Assembly (NCBI RefSeq): GCF_000247815.1
Contig: NC_021673.1
Coordinates: forward strand, 104,883,363-104,947,362
Reading direction: 5' to 3'
DNA: 64,000 nucleotides
Origin: Ficedula albicollis
Lineage: Eukaryota; Chordata; Aves; Passeriformes; Muscicapidae
Of this stretch, positions 56,118 to 64,000 are shown piece after piece; position 1 is the first letter of the stretch; each line of letters opens with the position of its first letter. Below the pieces are notes generated by a model, which saw only the letters and a program-made list of their open reading frames with translations, searched no databases and had not been told where the DNA came from. The translations under genes were made by a program, and so were the position numbers.

Positions 56118-58407
56118 TATTTTCTAAGTCAGGCTATTCTTTCAACACAACTTAAAGACTGGTCCCATAACTACCTGTAATTAGTTAAATATAAGAGTAT
56201 TTAATTTAAAAATCTTCAGTCTTCAAATAATACAGAGTTCATTTTAAAGACAGAATGTAGGCATTGACTCTGTTTCCATTCTATATATTAATGGTAATGT
56301 TTGAATAGTAGAGAATGTCTCTAAATAGCATTAAAAAGGTGAAGCGCAGAGATTCCATATCACAATTTCCTGCTTTTATCCACCTGTGAAAACTGAGTTG
56401 AAACACATGTAAGAGTGCCCATAAGGTAGCAGCAAAGCACAGTCACCTGCTTTTATAGACAGGAAAAGCTGATTCTGGTTTTAAAATAATGCTCTCTGAA
56501 CCACACATTAGGACACTCCTACTGTTCCTCAAATTAGGAACCTGACATAAGTTTTTTAATTATTATTTTATAAATGGCTTCTGGTTTTAATCTTAGGCAG
56601 GGCTAATTTCTTGTAAATTGTAAGTGATAAATTATTCAGTTTGCTAATAATGGCTTTCCAGATAGGTGTAAGGCACTTTCTTGCAATAGCAGGAATGGCA
56701 GTTAAGGTTAAAAAATAGCTCACATTGTGCTCACATTTCCTCCCACATTTATAAAGTTAAATTGCCTCTTGAATTGGGTTCTTTGGCAAATTTCTATAAC
56801 AAAAGCTTAAAACTGACATCAAAATCATGTTTAAGTGTATAAATAAATTACTTAATTTTAAAAGCTGCAGAAGACAAATGGAGATGTTCATTGTTCCACA
56901 AGCTGGACTAAGGTCACATTTAAGCTCTTGGCTTTCATCTTATGCCTTCTTGAAGTTTTATTTCTTGCATTATCTCTTTATAATCTACAAAAAAAGAAAT
57001 GAATCCTTACTAATCTCACACCAAGATCTTTTAACACAGATTTTTTGCATAGGCAGGTGTATTCTCTAGCAGGAAACATTCACAACTTGCTGGTAAAAGA
57101 TCAACCACCAGAACAACACTGGTGTCCTACAAATCTTTTCCCAACTGCTTAACAGACTACACTTGAAAAGAAATACAAATTCACTGAAGAAAATATCAGA
57201 GGGTATTACTAACTGATTGACTCTTATTTAATAATTTTTGCAAAATAATAAGGAAGCAAAAATTATCCACAAACTGCAACTCTACTCACAAATTAATTGT
57301 GGTTTAAAACTATGAGCTAAATTATGAATTTTCTATTCACTCAGAACTATCTGAGATGTTAGGAGCATAAATTAAATGCCATTTAGCTTACAAGTTTCTA
57401 TGAAGGCCATATTCTCACTGCTTCCTAATACAAATGTGGAGGTGATGGATTCGGATCCTTCAAGTTCCACAGGTCTTTTCCATAAGATAAATTTGGAGAT
57501 GAACAGTAATATTTTTCATGCTGTTAACATTTGTTCTTCATCTTATAGATGTCTCTTGCAAACTTTATTGCAGTCATCCCTTAGCCTGAATTGGCCACTG
57601 AAGCCTTCATGTTCTTACGAAGTTTAATCAAAACACAAGGAAAAGTCTCATGCCCAGACTGGGAAGAGCATTATGGGAGGGTTATTGCTGATTACCTGTA
57701 GTGGAAGTTTCACTAGTGCCTCTGGGTTCCATTTTTTTCAACAAAAGAAAAATCAGTGTGAATTCACTGTGATCTTTTGGGAAGGATTGTATTTGCCACA
57801 ATTCAGTATACCATCCAGTCAGTCCTGCTGGATAATAACCACAATTTCCACCGTGTGACCTGTATCACAGAAAATATGCTGAATCTTGCTTTCAACATCA
57901 TTGATGCCAAGGAGACTATTCTAGCAGGAAAACAGCAGAAATCAATCAACAGAAAACCATCACCACTTATTTTGCAATGTGGAATCAGTGCAGCCCTGTT
58001 AACCTGCTTTCAAACCATGCCACCCTTTGCAGGCAGAGCTTTGGGCTATCCAGTATCTCTTGCTGCCTGCATCTCATGGCTTTGGCATCCATGAAGAGAG
58101 CAGAGTTACAAGCAGTGTCTCTATAGTCAGGAACAGTGCCTAGGCACAATACAGCCATGCAATGTACTTACTGCAATATAATAAAACAGTTCTGTACTTA
58201 ATTTCAAAACAGAGTCTAAGGCAACTGCACTGCTTTCATTTGGTCTATCCAAAGCTCCATCGAAGCAGGGTTCCCAGGATGAAGAAGTCTAGGAATTACA
58301 GTCAATATTCCTTTTCTTATTAGTATCTTATTATTAAAGCACCTTTATTATGCTATTAGTCTTTTTTATTTATATTGGGGAAGGACCCTGCACAACCAGG
58401 CAGTGAT
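56118..58407. other. Intergenic DNA, no gene recognised
   Basis: Overlapping plus-strand frames at 57376-58094 lack recognisable products. Confidence 0.55.
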
Positions 58408-58515
58408 GATGCTTCTAAGCTCTCCCAACTCCTGCCCATGTCTTCTTCTTGGCAGGGCTTTTGATGCTTCTAAGCTCTCCCAACTCCTGCCCACGTCTCC
58501 TTCTTGGCAGGGCTT
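58408..58515. repeat. Two-copy tandem duplication, 55-bp unit
   Basis: GATGCTTCTAAGCTCTCCCA through TTGGCAGGGCTT occurs at 58408-58462 and 58463-58515, differing by CCCATGTCTTCTTC against CCCACGTCTCCTTC. Confidence 0.95.
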
Positions 58516-59934
58516 CGGACCTGTTTGCTGTAGACCGTGGTACCTTCTTATGAGAAGCCTGACAGAAGGTGGCTGGATCCTCTGCCTTTAGCTCCTGGGA
58601 TAGATTATGGCTGGTAACAGGAGGGTGTGGCTGCCTGTTCATAGCCCCTGGAAAGCTGGATGGAAGGGTATCACTAATCCTAGGTGCTGTCAGTGTGAGG
58701 GCATGGAGGTACCTGAACGTGGGACCACGTACCAGGTATAGGTGATAGCCCAAGCTTTAGAAACACTCCGTGTTACAGCAATTACAGTTCTGAGAGGAGT
58801 ATGAATTTACATAATTCCCTGTTTTGTTCTGCTCCCCCTTTGTGGCTTCCACACTGTCTTGGAGCTCTTGCTTTTCTCCAAAGCCAGCCCTGCTCTCTGG
58901 TGAGCACTTCAGTCCAGGCAATTCCTGAGGTATGTGAAGCTTGTACCACGAAGCAGGCAAGCCCTTGTGGGACCTTGCTCTTGGGGGCAGCGGACATGGT
59001 GTCTTTTCTGGCTAGGCAGGAGGCACTCAATTTGCTTGTACCTTTTCCACTGGCCTGTGACAGTTTTGTGCAGGCTCCTGGAGCAGCTGTTTCCCAGATT
59101 CCTCTGAAACAGCAGTTTTTCTTGAATCCTCATGGAAGCCTTTGTCATCTCAGAGCCAAGTAACATGGATTTCAAATTACAGCCTGAAATCACTTTCAGG
59201 AATAAAAAGGGCAAAGACTTCTGCTGCTGAAGCAGAGTATCAGGCCACCAGCTGAGGAATGCCAGGAGGAACCTGGGAGATGTCCTGGCCTATATCTCTT
59301 TCCTGGGCTGTACTTCCAGCCTGTCAAGCTCCTGAGGTAGTGTCTCTGTCGAGAGGAAGTTGTGGGCAGCGTGTGCTGTGATGAGCTTTTTGCTTTGAAT
59401 TTGTTCCTCTCTTTAGCCTGTCACAGCTCAGATTTATTAACCTCTGGACATCCTTCTCTGAGGGAGGGAGAAAAATACTTGAAGGGTTCTGGGGAACAGC
59501 TGAAGAGTTATCTAAACCAGCTTTTAGTAGTGACTGAATGTTTATATTAGCAGGAGACAGGCAGTTTATTATATTGTTTTTACCTCCGATTACAAGCGAT
59601 AATAATTTCCAAAGCACTTTTTCAGAACACTTGAGAGGTGCTCCTGAGATGATGAGGCAGAGAGGCAGAATGGGTTACAAGTGTGTGCAAAAAGCTCAAC
59701 AAAAATTAGAAACCCTTTGTTGTACTGTACAGCTACAGATAAAAATCTTGTTTAGCCATTTGATGTAGCTCCATGTGTGTTTATCAACTGGTTATAACAG
59801 GATACCTCCTTCTGGAAGTGATTCTAAATTCCCTACCCCAATTCCAGCAGCTGTTGCGTCAGCCGTGTTCTCAGTGTAGAAATGTCCCTAAATGCATTGG
59901 GAGTGGGATGGATGGTAAGGTGGGATGGTGGGAT
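58516..59934. other. Intergenic DNA, slightly GC-richer, no gene recognised
   Basis: Open frames of up to 120 codons overlap on both strands (58415-59214). No product, LTR or CR1 match could be established. Confidence 0.5.
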
Positions 59935-60765
59935 ATGCAAGTTATTAAATGCTATGGATGAGGAAAAGCGCAGCAGCGCTGACAGCTATGAGTGCCCCTG
60001 CCGCCCTCTGGGGTCAGGAGGTGACCTCATGCTCCTGAGGGGCCTGAAGGGAACCTGCCATTAACACAATAGCTCTGCCTTCAGCACAGCAACACAGACA
60101 AAAGCTGAAAAAACATAGTTGGTGTTCTCTTGGAGTTTACTTAGGTGCAGGATAGCAGAGTGGTTCTATTCAGACTCTGCATTTGGGTTTTCTCTGTTTT
60201 GAACTCTCCCAAACCTCTGCTTTTGCCAACGGCAATGTTTTTGTCCATAGTTTGTTATCTGTGGATGGTTGGATTAACATATCCACTTTGTGCTACACCA
60301 TCCTATCAGGATTTGAAGTTTGTTATCTGTGGATGGTTGGATTAACATATCCACTTTGGCTACACCATCCTATCAGGATTTTCATGCAAGTTATTAAATG
60401 CTATGGATGAGGAAAAGCGCAGCAGCGCTGACAGCTATGAGTGCCCCTGCCGCCCTCTGGGGTCAGGAGGTGACCTCATGCTCCTGAGGGGCCTGAAGGG
60501 AACCTGCCATTAACACAATAGCTCTGCCTTCAGCACAGCAACACAGACAAAAGCTGAAAAAACATAGTTGGTGTTCTCTTGGAGTTTACTTAGGTGCAGG
60601 ATAGCAGAGTGGTTCTATTCAGACTCTGCATTTGGGTTTTCTCTGTTTTGAACTCTCCCAAACCTCTGCTTTTGCCAACGGCAATGTTTTTGTCCATAGT
60701 TTGTTATCTGTGGATGGTTGGATTAACATATCCACTTTGTGCTACACCATCCTATCAGGATTTGA
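59935..60765. repeat. Nested duplication: 382-bp copy, 67-bp variant, 382-bp copy
   Basis: Segment 59935-60316 recurs at 60384-60765, apparently without a difference. Between them (60317-60383) sits an extra copy of the last 68 bases with a small deletion (CTTTGGCTAC where both outer copies have CTTTGTGCTAC). The [A b][b'][A b] layout is the same as at 27.8 kb. Repeated short frames inside are a consequence of the duplication. Confidence 0.96.
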
Positions 60766-63149
60766 TATTCCTTTGCAACTGAAACACTCAGTCCTTAAGA
60801 CAAATGGAATTAATGAAAATAGGTGAGAGAAAAAACAAGATTTTAAGAGATTCCCTATAACCATATCTCTGAGTATTTTTCTGGGTATTTAGAGATTTTG
60901 TCTTACCTTTCAAATCTGTTTACTTGTTTTATTTAGTTGTACATTTTAATTAGCAAGACCAGGAAGCATGAGGCATTTGGATATTACCATCCCTAAAGTT
61001 TGTGCTATTTCTATCTTTCTTTCAAGCGAAGATGGAGCAGCAGCCATTTAATTTTTTTAAATATAGATGTCTCCTGTACTATTTGAATTTGTAGTTCTAC
61101 TAGCCGTGTTATGCATATATGAGATAGTAGCATTCAGAATTTCAGTTTGTGCAGATTGTTTTTGGAGAATGTATAAACATGCACAAAAGTGCTCTAAACC
61201 ACTTTCATTCTTGCACACATTTCTTCACTCATTCGTGGTCTTACCTGTACCACAGCATTCCATTTTCTCATTGGGTTGCTTTGTCAAAGACTAAGAAATT
61301 TCCAATCTTATCTTGCAATACCTGATGCACTCACTCGGGGTAAATGTGAAGTTACACTTGCTTAAGAAGCTGAGATTCTCATCTATCTTCACAATCATTA
61401 AAAGCTCATTAGAAACCTGTGTTAGGAAAAAATTACATTAATGGTGCCTTAAATGAGGACAATTCTGATTGCCTGGTACTTTGTAATACCAGCAATGAAC
61501 TGCAATGAACTGAGCAATAGAAAACACAGTAATCCTCTTCTCCAAGAATGCACATACTGAATTGAAATTTGAGAAGAACCCCTTTTCTTAGGAAATTGTT
61601 ATAATGAGCACTGAACAATGGTGATATCCTCCTGCAAACTTATTCGATGGCAATTTTTTTAGTTGTATACAGATGTTTAGTTAAACTATAATAAAGTCAG
61701 ATGATAAAGTCCAGAGAGGGATCTCAATTTACATTTCCTAGCTCTTGTGTAATATTCTGATGAGGATAAATACATGCAATAATAAACGGGCATTTATCAT
61801 TGCATGGTTGCAAGATAGTACTCTTCAGCTTGCTGTTACTTGGAGAAATGGTTAAACTAATCATAAAGCTGTAAAGTGGCAGATTTTATGTTGTGCAGAT
61901 GCTCCCTCTTTCCCTTTCCTTTGTACTTGGCTCCCAACTGGTACTTATGATCCTGCGCAGAGGATTCCTTAACCCGACCTCTATGATTTTAGAACAAACG
62001 ACACTTTGGCTCTTGAAATTTGTTGACTTTTCTCCCCACAGATGTTTTGCTTTGCTCCTCCTTGCCTGTCCTGAAATTTAAGAAGTTCCTGGTATGAGCA
62101 AAGAGTGGATCTGTTGGAAGGGACAGATGTGGAGCGTTATTTATTTGCAGGCTTGAAGGCCTTTGATAAGGTTTTATGGCAGAAATTTTTCATTTTATAT
62201 CTCCTTGACCCATAGATATTTCTCTTTGTCTATGTTTTGAATATAAACATTGCAATACTTTCTCAAGTATAACTCATAACTCTGAGTTACATGATAAGAA
62301 ATTGCTTTTATGTAAAATATGTAACTCACTATTATTATTATTATTAGGAAACCCTGAGTTTCCTGACTTCCCTGACTTCCTTGATCAATCAAAAAATCTC
62401 TAGCCAACCAAGTTGAAGTCCAAACTGCAAAGAGCTGCCTACAAATTGAAGAATTGCAGCCTAACTCTGCTCATGCAACTCAGACATATTTTTGTATTTC
62501 GAAATACGGTTTTTAATGCAATACCACAGAGAGGAGCACAACGTTTTCCTAAATAAAATAGGCAGCATTTTTAAAACAAGCTTAATTTTTTTTTCTTAAA
62601 AAAGAGGGAATTCACATTTGAGAGATTGTATCTGTTGACTCAAATTCTCCTACCTTAACCAGTTTTTGGCAGAGTTCTTTTCCCAGGAAAGTGTTCCCTG
62701 CTGCACCTTCCCTGAAATACTCATTAAGGAGTATTGTAGATATGAGCTCTGCGACCTGACAAACCTTAAAGCAGTAAATTCTCATGGATATGAACTTTCC
62801 TGAAGCACTGAATGAATGTGTCTATCTTGAGAAATCTCTACAAGATTTTTGCTATGTTTTATGCTAGTTTCATATGATAGCCTGATTAGTAAAAAGCTGC
62901 AGAGATTTCCTATGGGACAAAAAGTAATCAACCTCATAGTTTAGCTGCTGAGGAGAGAACTCATTTAATTTACAAACATGGCTGATTTGTTGTGGTTATG
63001 TGGAACAGGGGCTGGAAAACTATCAGCACGGGAACAAAGTTTCAAAGGTGGGGATGACAAATTTATAAGGAAAGCCTTACAGATTTTTATTTATTTATTT
63101 TTTAACACGTGAGAACACCAGCCATACGGAAAAGTTGTTGAATTAGTTT
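60766..63149. other. Intergenic DNA, no gene recognised
   Basis: AT-rich, a short ATT microsatellite at about 62329-62346 and an ATTT patch at about 63087-63100. No gene or transposon recognised. Confidence 0.55.

Positions 63150-64000
<851 letters not shown>

Noticed and set aside
60145..60826. Repeated small protein frames seen twice (66 and 62 codons)
   Set aside because: They appear twice only because the 382-bp segment is duplicated. There is no sign of coding constraint.

Overview
This is a window of vertebrate, almost certainly bird, nuclear DNA. The recognisable transposons are CR1 non-LTR retrotransposons, two of them with the typical ATTCTATGATTCT-like 3' end. No mammalian SINE or L1 is recognisable, interspersed repeats are sparse, and the unique DNA is AT-rich. 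The one protein gene I recognise is a single-exon LRRC30 gene (leucine-rich repeat containing 30) on the minus strand at 34296-35192. I cannot name the species; a songbird would fit.

Layout. 1-30 kb is gene-poor intergenic DNA with CR1 fragments (about 11.8-12.3 and 15.3-16.0 kb), a CA/TA microsatellite, two poly-T runs and many short two- or three-copy tandem duplications. 30.1-31.4 kb is a very long, almost perfect CCTT (GGAA on the other strand) microsatellite. LRRC30 follows at 34.3-35.2 kb. At 41.1-42.6 kb lies a compound array: 35 copies of a 20-bp CCTT/CCTGGAAT unit, 335 uninterrupted C, then CTTT and CCTT repeats. 42.6-50.3 kb is intergenic with a CR1 reverse-transcriptase fragment at 47.7 kb. 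50.3-53.3 kb is poorly assembled: two N gaps, a 953-bp run of C, and gap flanks that reappear on the far side. 53.3-63.1 kb is intergenic with a CR1 3' end at 54.2-54.7 kb and a 382-bp perfect duplication at 59.9-60.8 kb. The last 0.9 kb is a CpG-rich, promoter-like block that runs into at least 510 C and the window edge.

Gene context. In human, as I recall, LRRC30 lies between LAMA1 and PTPRM, with the LAMA1 5' end on the upstream side of LRRC30. If that order holds here, the CpG-rich block at the right edge could belong to the LAMA1 5' region and PTPRM would lie beyond the left edge. This is inference; no LAMA1 or PTPRM exon is visible.

I found no undescribed multi-gene system. The strongest non-routine signals are the two related GGAA-type arrays on either side of LRRC30, the 35-copy array of a perfect STAT-type palindrome, and several kinds of probable assembly artefact (poly-C filling, unmerged overlaps, a transcript-like poly-A end joined at a single N).
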